NCBI GenBank assembly: GCA_964635295.1
Contig: CAZWOB010000073.1
Span: 1-9,768, forward strand
Direction of reading: 5' to 3'
DNA length: 9,768 nucleotides
Source: Waddlia sp964635295
GTDB taxonomy: Bacteria > Chlamydiota > Chlamydiia > Chlamydiales > Waddliaceae
Below the pieces are notes generated by a model. It saw only the letters and a program-made list of their open reading frames with translations, did no database searches and was not told where the DNA came from. This document shows positions 1 to 6,874 of the stretch, one piece after another. A program made the position numbers and the translations under genes. Numbering within the stretch: the stretch's first letter is position 1; each line of letters starts with the position of its first letter.

Positions 1-3000
1 GATACGAATGTGGACCGCATTGGGATCAATTTAGGGCAATGGACCCAGTATGGAAGCGCGTTCTTTGCCAACAACGTGATCATGAACCCGGGTTTTGAGG
101 GACATGTCGACCGACACATCGTGATCACAACACAATCGAGTGCAAACTCCTTCTCTGATGAGTCCAACCGAGGGTTTCCTAATGGCTATTGGGATAATGC
201 GACATTTGAAATACGCTCAGGCCCGCACGCCGGAACTGAAGGGGTCATCGTCAGCTCCAAAAATCAAGGTGCAGGAGGGTATCCGGAGTATACAGTACAA
301 AACCCCCTTCCCGCCTTAGATGCGCGCACAGTCATTTCCTTAAAGAAACTCGGAAGTCCCAATCCCGTTGACAACTGGTGGGTAGGGAATACGACAACTA
401 CCCAGATCGATCCAAACGAGGTCAGACCGGGAAGCTCGGGAAAACAATCGCTCAGGCTTTCGCCAACTACTTCCATTAAAGGAGAGATCAGCTCCTACAT
501 CGATCACGATTCCCATATCGTCGGCAAGGCGATCCTGATCAACGGAAACTGGCGCTGCACCTTCTGGGCAAAAGCGGACGCCAACGGAGTCCCTATCGAA
601 CTGTTTTTCCGCAGAATGAACGGCACGCCGCGATTTTTTCACGAGACGATCAGCCTGACGACGGAATGGCAGGAGTACACCATCGACTTCACTGCCGAAG
701 ATACCGGAGATCCCGCAATGGTCCAGTTTTACATCAAGGCCCCCAACCCAGGCACAACCGTTTGGGTCGATGATGTTTACCTGGGCAAGCAGCAAGCGGT
801 CCCCTCTTTTTTCAACGAGAAAGTGATCGAGGCGCTGCGGGAAATCAACCCTTCCTATTTACGCGAACTTTTCCATTTAGGAGACTCCTTTGAAAACCGA
901 GTGGCAGATGCCTCAGGAAGAAAGTCCTTCACCATCCGCGTGAGCGGCAGCGAAGGCAAAGCCTGGAGCTACTCCCTGGATGACTTCCTCGATCTTTGCC
1001 AGCAAATTGGCGCGAACCCCTGGATCGTCATTCCCACCCCGTTTACAGATGAGGAAAACCGAAAACTTGGGGAATATCTTGCGCAAAAAGCCAGCACAGC
1101 GCGGTTCTCGCAGGTGGTCCTCGAATTCGGCAATGAAAACTGGAATTGGATCTACCGGCCTCTTGGCATTCCTTATCCCGAGGAGCACGGCAGCGTCTCC
1201 GACCGCGTGTTTGAGTCAATAAAACTTGGAGCCGGAAACGCGGTCAACGCTGAATATGTCATCAACGGTCAGCATGGATATCCCGAACTGACCTATCGCT
1301 TTGCGGAAAACTCACAAACTTCCGACACAATGACCATCGCCCCCTACTTTTTGTTTTCTCTTGACGCAGGATTGTCGGAACAGCAGCAGTTAGACCAGCT
1401 TTTTGCCGACGACCCGTTTCTTGAACGGATTGTCAACGAGATGCGCTCTCTAGGGAAAGACACTTCGATTTATGAGGTCAATCTGCACACAGCGGGAGGG
1501 AACGCTCCCGATAGCGAACGGGAGCGGGTCGTGGCCGGAAGAGCGTCCGGTGTCGCCCTGGCAAAAAAATTGATCTATAGCTTAAAACTTCAGGTGGGAC
1601 CGATCATGGTCCACAACTTGTCTCAATTCCGGTCCAAAGCCTACGATATCCAAGGGTTTGTCAAACTTTGGGGAGTCACGCGCAATCTTGCCGCTCCTCC
1701 GGTCTTTCGTCCGACCGGCCTTGCGCTCACCTTGTTGAACCGCGTGATCGGCGGTGAACTTTTCGAACTGGTCAACGACACGCCAACAGGTGAATCGGAC
1801 AAAGTCACAGCGGTCAGCTTTAAGAAAAACAACATGTGGACGGCAGCCCTGGTGTCTGAAAACAGCACGGAGAAAGTGATCAACCTCACATTCCCCGATG
1901 ACGGCCATCCACTTCCTTCAATGTATCAAACACTTCAATCTTCAAGCCCCTTTGATACGAACGAAACCACTGAAAACGTCACGATTGCGCAGGGAAGTCT
2001 TTCGGTCAACGGCCGCACAGTTCAAGTGACCGTCCCTGCCTACGGATTGGTCGTGGTTGGAGTTGCCCCCTATACACCGCCGTCTGAAGAACCAGGTGAA
2101 ACTGGAACAGAAACCGGCACAGGTACAGGAACAGAGTCGGGATCGGGAACCGGGACGGGTACCGACCCCTCCGGCGGGACAGGGTCCCAAGGGGGATCAG
2201 GAACAACAGCTGAAGAACCTGGAACCCCCTTGCCGCCTATTACCGAACCTTCAACACTCCCAGGACTTTCAATTGGGGAAGAGGCTGTCATTGAGAAAAC
2301 GCCAGGACTGGGAATCAATTTAGGCCAGTGGACGCAATATGGAACAGCCCAGTTCGGCTCTAACATCGTCATGAATCCTGGATTCGAAGGGCATGTCGAC
2401 CGCCATATCGTGATTACGACCCTGTCCGACTCCGGTAGTTTTTCAGACGAAGACAACCGCAAGTTCGATGACAACTTTTGGAACGGGGCCACCTTTGAGA
2501 TCCGCACAGGCCCTTACGCCGGAACAGGAGGGACAATCGTACGGTCAGTCCGTTCAGGTAATGGAGGAAACCCGCAATACTTCACCGAATCTCCGCTTCC
2601 GGACCTGGGTGAAAAGACTGTGATCTCCCTCTCTAAGACAGACAGCCCGAACCCAGTGGACAACTGGTGGGTGACCAATGTCTCGACAACTCAGGCTGAC
2701 GGCGAACAGGTCCGCCCCGGAAGTTTAGGTTCTCAATCGATCCGCCTGCAGCCGACATCGGCAGAAAAAGCGGAACTGAGCTCATATCTCGATCAAGATT
2801 CCCATGTCGCGGGAAAATCTGTCCTTGTTGAAGGAAGCTGGATCTGCACGTTCTGGGCAAAAGGGGAAGGGCAAAATCCTGTCTTGCGGGTCATGTACCG
2901 CAGGATTAACGGTTCGCCTAAATTTTTTGACCAGACCATCAACCTCACAAACGAGTGGAAAGAGTACACCATTGAGTTCTCTTCGGCTGACAGCGGAAAC

Positions 3001-4773
3001 GACGGCGTCCTTCAGTTTTACCTGAATGCGCCCAATGTCGGTTCGACAGTTTGGGTGGACGATATCTGGCTCGGACAAGCAGACTCCCAAAATCAGTTTT
3101 TCCGCACCGAGGTGATCGATACGTTAAAATCACTGAAACCCTCCTATATCAGAGAACTTTTTCATTTGGGGGACACGTTTGAAAACAGGATCAGCGAACC
3201 GAGCAAAAGAAAATCATTAACGGTCCGGGTTGCAGGGAGCGAAAGCAAAACCTGGAGCTACTCTCTCGGTGAGTTTTTAGACCTCGTTGAAGAAGTAGGC
3301 GCCAATCCCTGGATCGTGATCCCGACCCCGTTCACAGATGAGGAAAACCGCCAGCTTGGACAATTCCTTGCTGAACATGCAAGCAGCGACCGTTTCACGG
3401 AAGTCGTACTCGAGTTCGGGAACGAGAACTGGAACTGGATCTATCGGCCGATGGGAATCCCCTATCCGGACAAACATGGGGAAGCGGCAGACCGGGCGTT
3501 TGAATATATCCGGTTAGGTTCCGGCCAAGCGGATAATCTCACCTATGTGATCAACGGACAATATGGCAATCCGGACCTGACAAACCGTTTTATTGAAGCA
3601 GTGCAGACTGCGGATGGCATTGCGATCGCCCCATATATCCTCCCTGCACTCGATACAGGCCTCTCTGACAGCGAGGCAATGGGGCAGTTATTTGCTGACG
3701 ATCCGGGCAATTTAGAACAAATTTCAAGCGATGCAAAAGCGAACAACCTCGACACCCTCATTTATGAAGTGAACCTCCATACGGCTGACGGGTCTGCATC
3801 TGAAGCTGAACGGAACCGCATTGTCGCCGGAACCGTTTCAGGGTCAGCGTTGGCAAAACGGATTCTGGCCAGCATGAAAAACGGATATCATCCAGTGGCC
3901 ATCCATAATCTCGCGCAGTATCGGTCGAAGACCTATTCCGGTAAAGGTTTTGTGAAATTGTGGGGGATCACCCGAAACATGGAAACGCCTCCTCATTTAC
4001 GCCCCACCGCGTTGGCAATGCAGATGCTCAACCAGGTCATCAGCGGAGAGATGAGGGAGCTGAACGCCAGTTCCTCTTCACAAGGAACAGACCGGTTGAC
4101 AATGGCCGGATTCAAACATCCCGAGATGTGGACTGCCGCCGTGGTCTCTGAAAACCCTGAAGAAGTGACTGTAGATATTTCATTTCCTGACGACGGCCAT
4201 CCGATCCCTGCCGCATATCTTGTCTTGAGTGCAGAGAGCCCGTTTGAGACGAACGAGGTAAACGAATCTGTCACGATCGAGCAGAAGGCCTTATCTGTCG
4301 ACAACCGCACTGTCCAAGTCACCATCCCCCCTTACGGATTGGTCGTTCTAGGAATTGTTGCAGCTCCTGAGCCCGCGCCGGCACCTGCACCAGAGCCTCA
4401 ACCGGAGCCAGAGCCAGTACCAGAACCACAACCAGAACCTGCTCCTGAGCCTCAACCGGAGCCGGAACCTGCACCAGAACCACAGCCAGAGCCCGAACCT
4501 ACGCCTGAACCGGAACCTACACCGGTTCCTGCACCACAACCCGTTCCTGAACCTACACCCGTTCCTGAACCTACACCCATTCCTGAACCCGAGCCAGAAC
4601 CAGAACCCGAGCCAGAACCAGAACCCGAGCCAGAACCAGAACCCGAGCCAGAACCAGAACCGGAACCGGAGACAAACGAAGAGTTGGAGCAGAAAATTCG
4701 AGAACTCGAGCAAAAGCAGGAAGAAATTCTGAAGGACCTGGAAAATATTATCAGTCTTCCCAATGGACTATAG
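1..4773 (+). CDS. Large secreted tandem-repeat glycoside-hydrolase-like protein (5' partial)
   Basis: Probably a secreted polysaccharide-degrading or -remodelling enzyme; substrate unknown. The frame is open to the left edge (codons 1-9 read DTN). The GTG at 10 has no visible ribosome site and no signal peptide follows, so the real start lies upstream. Numbering from that GTG (1587 residues), there are two ~680-residue units at about 4-685 and 767-1449. Each begins GINLGQW and has a CBM4/9-like jelly roll (NPGFEG near the start, VWVDD near the end). A clan GH-A-like barrel follows, with LEFGNENW as candidate acid/base (Glu376, Glu1139) and IYEVNLHT as candidate nucleophile (Glu489, Glu1253). 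A small beta-sandwich ends in PYGLVV or AYGLVV. A Gly/Thr-rich linker joins the units. A Pro/Glu spacer (1453-1554) and a heptad coiled coil (1555-1587) close the protein. There is no PEP-CTERM signal. I cannot assign a GH family; GH39, GH51 or GH79 relatives are possible. The CDS is certain, the enzymatic role likely, the exact activity unknown. Confidence 0.85.
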   Translation, partial: DTNVDRIGINLGQWTQYGSAFFANNVIMNPGFEGHVDRHIVITTQSSANSFSDESNRGFPNGYWDNATFEIRSGPHAGTEGVIVSSKNQGAGGYPEYTVQNPLPALDARTVISLKKLGSPNPVDNWWVGNTTTTQIDPNEVRPGSSGKQSLRLSPTTSIKGEISSYIDHDSHIVGKAILINGNWRCTFWAKADANGVPIELFFRRMNGTPRFFHETISLTTEWQEYTIDFTAEDTGDPAMVQFYIKAPNPGTTVWVDDVYLGKQQAVPSFFNEKVIEALREINPSYLRELFHLGDSFENRVADASGRKSFTIRVSGSEGKAWSYSLDDFLDLCQQIGANPWIVIPTPFTDEENRKLGEYLAQKASTARFSQVVLEFGNENWNWIYRPLGIPYPEEHGSVSDRVFESIKLGAGNAVNAEYVINGQHGYPELTYRFAENSQTSDTMTIAPYFLFSLDAGLSEQQQLDQLFADDPFLERIVNEMRSLGKDTSIYEVNLHTAGGNAPDSERERVVAGRASGVALAKKLIYSLKLQVGPIMVHNLSQFRSKAYDIQGFVKLWGVTRNLAAPPVFRPTGLALTLLNRVIGGELFELVNDTPTGESDKVTAVSFKKNNMWTAALVSENSTEKVINLTFPDDGHPLPSMYQTLQSSSPFDTNETTENVTIAQGSLSVNGRTVQVTVPAYGLVVVGVAPYTPPSEEPGETGTETGTGTGTESGSGTGTGTDPSGGTGSQGGSGTTAEEPGTPLPPITEPSTLPGLSIGEEAVIEKTPGLGINLGQWTQYGTAQFGSNIVMNPGFEGHVDRHIVITTLSDSGSFSDEDNRKFDDNFWNGATFEIRTGPYAGTGGTIVRSVRSGNGGNPQYFTESPLPDLGEKTVISLSKTDSPNPVDNWWVTNVSTTQADGEQVRPGSLGSQSIRLQPTSAEKAELSSYLDQDSHVAGKSVLVEGSWICTFWAKGEGQNPVLRVMYRRINGSPKFFDQTINLTNEWKEYTIEFSSADSGNDGVLQFYLNAPNVGSTVWVDDIWLGQADSQNQFFRTEVIDTLKSLKPSYIRELFHLGDTFENRISEPSKRKSLTVRVAGSESKTWSYSLGEFLDLVEEVGANPWIVIPTPFTDEENRQLGQFLAEHASSDRFTEVVLEFGNENWNWIYRPMGIPYPDKHGEAADRAFEYIRLGSGQADNLTYVINGQYGNPDLTNRFIEAVQTADGIAIAPYILPALDTGLSDSEAMGQLFADDPGNLEQISSDAKANNLDTLIYEVNLHTADGSASEAERNRIVAGTVSGSALAKRILASMKNGYHPVAIHNLAQYRSKTYSGKGFVKLWGITRNMETPPHLRPTALAMQMLNQVISGEMRELNASSSSQGTDRLTMAGFKHPEMWTAAVVSENPEEVTVDISFPDDGHPIPAAYLVLSAESPFETNEVNESVTIEQKALSVDNRTVQVTIPPYGLVVLGIVAAPEPAPAPAPEPQPEPEPVPEPQPEPAPEPQPEPEPAPEPQPEPEPTPEPEPTPVPAPQPVPEPTPVPEPTPIPEPEPEPEPEPEPEPEPEPEPEPEPEPEPETNEELEQKIRELEQKQEEILKDLENIISLPNGL
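19..2064 (+). repeat. Internal unit 1 of the tandem glycosidase (CBM + GH-A-like + beta-sandwich)
   Basis: This is the first of two homologous coding units, 682 residues, starting IGINLGQW and ending just after AYGLVVVG. It aligns with the second unit with a constant offset of 763 codons from the start through the candidate acid/base Glu. By eye well over half the residues match, and short blocks match at DNA level, such as 17 identical bases around the TDEENR codons. Between NPGFEG (26-31) and the WWV motif (near 120) lies a ~90-residue insert that is not typical of a CBM4/9 fold. The DNA copies are clearly diverged, so this is an old duplication. Confidence 0.88.
2065..2307 (+). other. Gly/Thr/Ser-rich interdomain linker
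   Basis: These 81 codons (residues 686-766) join the two enzyme units. After a short Pro/Glu start the segment is dominated by alternating Gly and Thr with Ser (about 2095-2200), then turns Pro/Thr-rich with runs such as LPPITEP. Such low-complexity linkers are common between catalytic modules of secreted carbohydrate-active enzymes and are presumed flexible and extended. It differs in composition from the Pro/Glu spacer at the C-terminus, which suggests the two segments arose separately. Confidence 0.8.
2308..4356 (+). repeat. Internal unit 2 of the tandem glycosidase (CBM + GH-A-like + beta-sandwich)
   Basis: This second coding unit, 683 residues, starts LGINLGQW and ends just after PYGLVVLG. 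The main landmarks of unit 1 recur: NPGFEGHVDRHIVITT, the WWV motif, VWVDD, RELFHLGD, NPWIVIPTPFTDEENR, EFGNENWNWIYRP, IYEVNLHT and GFVKLWG. The candidate acid/base is Glu1139 and the candidate nucleophile Glu1253, spaced 114 residues apart against 113 in unit 1. Retention of both candidate catalytic residues argues that both units are active rather than one being a structural pseudo-domain. Differences cluster in the insert after NPGFEG and in loops around residues 1210-1250, where substrate specificity could have shifted. Confidence 0.88.
4543..4578 (+). repeat. Two perfect 18-bp tandem repeats in the Pro/Glu spacer
   Basis: The unit gttcctgaacctacaccc occurs twice back to back, encoding VPEPTP, and is followed by a third partial copy with one changed base (attcctgaac). 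It lies directly upstream of a second, unrelated 18-bp tandem array. Confidence 0.9.
4585..4656 (+). repeat. Four perfect 18-bp tandem repeats (minisatellite) encoding EPEPEP
   Basis: The unit gaacccgagccagaacca is repeated four times without a mismatch and then decays into a partial, altered copy. Perfect identity, including at synonymous positions, points to recent slippage or unequal exchange. Each unit adds six residues (EPEPEP) and keeps the frame, so spacer length could vary between strains. Confidence 0.92.
4672..4770 (+). other. C-terminal heptad coiled coil of the glycosidase
   Basis: The last 33 residues (1555-1587) contain an uninterrupted 3-4 hydrophobic heptad pattern. Positions d are Leu1559, Leu1566, Ile1573 and Ile1580; positions a are Ile1563, Gln1570 and Leu1577, flanked by Glu and Lys. 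This predicts a short amphipathic helix able to oligomerise or to bind a partner helix. The protein then ends LPNGL. No membrane anchor or sorting signal follows. Confidence 0.75.
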
Positions 4774-5362
4774 CAGGGAGAATCCAAGTCCTGATTATCT
4801 TCGCCTGATACAAGAATATCAGGCGCTTCATTCAGCAGGGGTTTCTACTCTCTCCATCCCAGGTGAAATCACCTTTGCGGGTTACTCCACTTTTAAAAGA
4901 GCGGAAGCGATCCGCCGTTGCCTGATGAAAACCCCTTGCCTTAGCCTTCTTGACTATGGCAGTGGAAAAGGGCTGCAATATCAAAGAATTTTCCCCTCGT
5001 CCAACCTTGAGGAAGGACTGATAAATCTACAACAGTATTGGAAGGTGCAGTCTATTTCCTGCTACGATCCTGCTTACCCTCCTTTTGAGAAATTGCCTGA
5101 GGGCACATTCGATGCTGTCATTTGCGTGGACGTACTTGAACACGTACCTCGAGCTGACATTGGATGGATTTTGAATGAATTATTTGCCAAAGCAAACCGC
5201 CTGGTCTATATCAGCGTGGCTTGCTATCCAGCGAAAAAACAATTGAATTCAGGAGAAAATGCCCATCAAACAATCAAGCCACCTAAATGGTGGCTTGAGA
5301 AAATCGAACAGGCATCCTCTCCGCATCCTGGAATAAAATGGTATGCGGAGTGTGAAAAATAG
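4763..5362 (+). CDS. Class I SAM-dependent methyltransferase
   Basis: This 199-residue protein is predicted to be a cytoplasmic methyl transferase using S-adenosylmethionine. Motif I is LLDYGSGKG (residues 62-70). The acidic residue after strand beta-2 is Asp102 in CYDPAYPPF, and the post-II motif is FDAVICVDVLEHVP (116-129), the hallmark Asp...Glu-His of the Methyltransf_11/25-type fold. The ATG at 4763 lies inside the upstream gene, giving an 11-nt overlap; no strong Shine-Dalgarno is seen, so translational coupling to the glycosidase gene is likely. The stop is only 2 bp from the stop of the convergent PEP-CTERM gene. The acceptor cannot be deduced; given the flippase and glycosyltransferase nearby, a sugar, nucleotide-sugar or lipid-linked glycan is plausible. 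The methyltransferase fold is secure; the substrate is unknown. Confidence 0.85.
   Translation: MDYSRENPSPDYLRLIQEYQALHSAGVSTLSIPGEITFAGYSTFKRAEAIRRCLMKTPCLSLLDYGSGKGLQYQRIFPSSNLEEGLINLQQYWKVQSISCYDPAYPPFEKLPEGTFDAVICVDVLEHVPRADIGWILNELFAKANRLVYISVACYPAKKQLNSGENAHQTIKPPKWWLEKIEQASSPHPGIKWYAECEK
5265..5298 (-). terminator. Probable intrinsic terminator of the PEP-CTERM operon, inside the methyltransferase gene
   Basis: A perfect 10-bp inverted repeat with a 5-nt loop spans 5274-5298 (arms TCAAGCCACC and GGTGGCTTGA; six of ten pairs are G-C). Read on the minus strand it is followed at once by TTGTTTGAT, a moderate U tract. On the plus strand the following bases are GAAAATC, with no U tract, so it points to minus-strand termination. 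It sits about 67 bp past the stop of the downstream PEP-CTERM gene, within codons for KPPKWWLEK of the methyltransferase. It was identified by eye without an energy calculation. Confidence 0.55.
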
Positions 5363-5364
5363 CC

Positions 5365-6054
5365 CTATTTGGCCAATGCCCGTCTTCTTAAGAAAAATGC
5401 AAACACCAGCATGGATGAAAGCAGTAAATAGGTTGAAGGCTCAGGAATAGGCACTTCTGCCACATTGATCTCAGCGACAAGTGTTGCTGAGTTTGACTTC
5501 CTCTCTCTTGTTTCAAATTCAGTAAAGAGCTCGCCATCTACCCGAAAACCTTTAATATTGACCTGGTATTCGGTATTTCCAATAAGGAACGTGTCCGAAA
5601 AGACGTTGTTGTTCACAGCTGTCACGATATCATCACAGCAGAAATAACTGGTATTCGGAGTCTCATCATGAAGAAAAGTATAGCTCATAGAAGCTGATAC
5701 CTCTTGGCCGTCAATTAAAAACGTAAAGTCCGTTTCCAGCGTCGCCTGTGTTATCCCTGCTGATCTAATGGGAAAATTATTGTGTGTAAACACTCCCAAA
5801 TCAAAAGGAACATCCGCCTGAACAGGAAATACGACCGGTGCAGGGGTAAACACATAGCCGCTCTGCTGCGACTCGTCCGGGATGCCCCATCTAATCTCGT
5901 TGGTACCAACACCATTGACATTGGAACCTCCCTGGACATCCGTCCATACACCTTCAATTCCTGTCACTGAAATTTGTGCCTGTCCGATACCCGTAGATAA
6001 CAGTAGCGCTGACAAGGCAACCATTACCGACTTTGCTAAAGGATTAACAATCAT
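5365..6054 (-). CDS. THxN-type PEP-CTERM sorting domain protein (downstream paralog)
   Basis: A 229-residue exported protein of unknown function. It has an N-terminal signal peptide (about 1-26, ending GIGQA before QISVTG). Conserved elements are the SGYVFTP region, FTHNNFPI (THxN motif at 90-93), and HDETPN...CCDDIVT with adjacent Cys139-Cys140. The C-terminus is a complete PEP-CTERM signal: PEPSTY (204-209), a hydrophobic segment, and RRR (223-225) close to the end. These match the THxN / choice-of-anchor K type of PEP-CTERM protein as I remember those families. An exosortase would cleave near PEP and release or anchor the protein in the envelope or matrix. The ATG at 6054 overlaps the upstream gene by 11 nt and has a purine-rich GGGGGAAG site about 5 nt before it. 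It is paralogous to the next gene. The sorting call is secure; the biological role is unknown. Confidence 0.88.
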   Translation of the reverse strand: MIVNPLAKSVMVALSALLLSTGIGQAQISVTGIEGVWTDVQGGSNVNGVGTNEIRWGIPDESQQSGYVFTPAPVVFPVQADVPFDLGVFTHNNFPIRSAGITQATLETDFTFLIDGQEVSASMSYTFLHDETPNTSYFCCDDIVTAVNNNVFSDTFLIGNTEYQVNIKGFRVDGELFTEFETRERKSNSATLVAEINVAEVPIPEPSTYLLLSSMLVFAFFLRRRALAK

Positions 6055-6766
6055 CTCTTCCCCCTTTATCTATCTTTATCCTCTGATAACTTTTATTTTT
6101 CCTCCGAACCAACAAGACCAGGGCCAACATGGACCCCAATAATAAATAGGTAGTGGGTTCGGGAATTGGTACGCGATTAATCTCCGCGACCAAGATACTT
6201 TCATTAGCTTTATTTTCTTCTGTCACAAATTGGGACATTAACTGTCCATTAACGCGAAACCCTTTAATATCAAACGTATATTCAAAGTCTCCGACAACAA
6301 AGGTCTCGGTAAAAGGAGTATTATTGACGGCAGTTACGATATCATCACAACATCCAGGACTTGTGTTGGTCGTTTCATTGTGCAGAAAAGTATACTCCCG
6401 TAAAACGTCCACCTGCTCACCATCAATCAAAAAATTAAGATTCGTCGAAAGGGTAGCTTGCTTAATTGAGGTTCCTAAACCAATAACAAAGTTGTTATGT
6501 GTGAATGTCGCGAGATCAAACTCCTGACCCAGAGTAATATCCACTGGGAACATTACCGAAGTCGGAGCAAACAGATATCCGCTCTGTTGGCCATTGGTAA
6601 TCCCCCAACTAAGTTGGTTTGTTCCAAGCCCATTAACATTTTGTCCACCGATACCGCCGATCCATTGTCCCTCTACATCAGTCAAAGAGATCTGCCCATT
6701 GATTGTACTTGCGGGAACAAACACCGTAGCTAAGACAACTAATGTCGCTACAAGAATATTTTTCAT
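6044..6766 (-). CDS. THxN-type PEP-CTERM sorting domain protein (upstream paralog, extended C-terminus)
   Basis: A 240-residue exported protein and the first gene of a two-gene minus-strand operon. The signal peptide is about 1-24 (Lys2 then a hydrophobic core to about NGQ). It shares with the downstream paralog FTHNNF (THNN at 89-92), the ETxN...CCDDIVT region (Cys139-Cys140 at identical numbering), KGFRV, and the PEP-CTERM signal PEPTTY (202-207) with RRK at 221-223. By eye roughly half the residues match the paralog. It is odd in continuing 17 polar residues beyond the basic cluster, ending GGRDDC, whereas such proteins usually stop within a few residues. The ATG at 6766 is well supported by AGGAGAGG at 6773-6780. 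The sequence is visibly more AT-rich than the glycosidase and flippase genes. Confidence 0.88.
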   Translation of the reverse strand: MKNILVATLVVLATVFVPASTINGQISLTDVEGQWIGGIGGQNVNGLGTNQLSWGITNGQQSGYLFAPTSVMFPVDITLGQEFDLATFTHNNFVIGLGTSIKQATLSTNLNFLIDGEQVDVLREYTFLHNETTNTSPGCCDDIVTAVNNTPFTETFVVGDFEYTFDIKGFRVNGQLMSQFVTEENKANESILVAEINRVPIPEPTTYLLLGSMLALVLLVRRKNKSYQRIKIDKGGRDDC

Positions 6767-6874
6767 TTTTTACCTCTCCTTAAACTGCCATCTATTCCTA
6801 TCTGGGAAGGTGATTCATTAAATTTTTGCCTTCTGAGCAGAAAATAGAGACAGTTCCTCTTCCTATATACATTT

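Larger units (their letters stand above)
4366..4671 (+). repeat. Pro/Glu-rich spacer, low-complexity coding repeat
   Basis: These 102 codons (residues 1453-1554) are almost entirely Pro alternating with Glu, Ala, Gln, Thr or Val, ending in a pure (Glu-Pro)n run. The peptide would be extended, stiff and strongly acidic. Comparable Pro-rich stalks hold domains away from the membrane or span the periplasm in other envelope proteins; that role here is inference. At DNA level it is built from families of short repeats whose units are multiples of three, so copy-number change would keep the frame. Confidence 0.9.

Noticed and set aside
340..795. Minus-strand frame of 151 codons
   Set aside because: It lies antisense to the conserved CBM region, whose plus-frame protein is duplicated in unit 2; no ribosome site or recognisable domain.
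2070..2507. Minus-strand frame of 145 codons with Pro/Val/Ser repeats
   Set aside because: It is the complement of the Gly/Thr linker; composition is explained by the plus-strand repeats.
4348..4787. Minus- and other-frame open frames rich in Trp/Phe/Arg, Gly/Ser or Asn/Gln across the Pro/Glu region
   Set aside because: They are artefacts of the low-complexity repeat read in other frames; the plus frame is continuous with the enzyme and ends in a sensible coiled coil.
5385..5394. Palindrome ttcttaagaa
   Set aside because: Only 10 bp with no loop or U tract, within the Leu-Arg-Arg codons of the PEP-CTERM basic cluster; likely chance.
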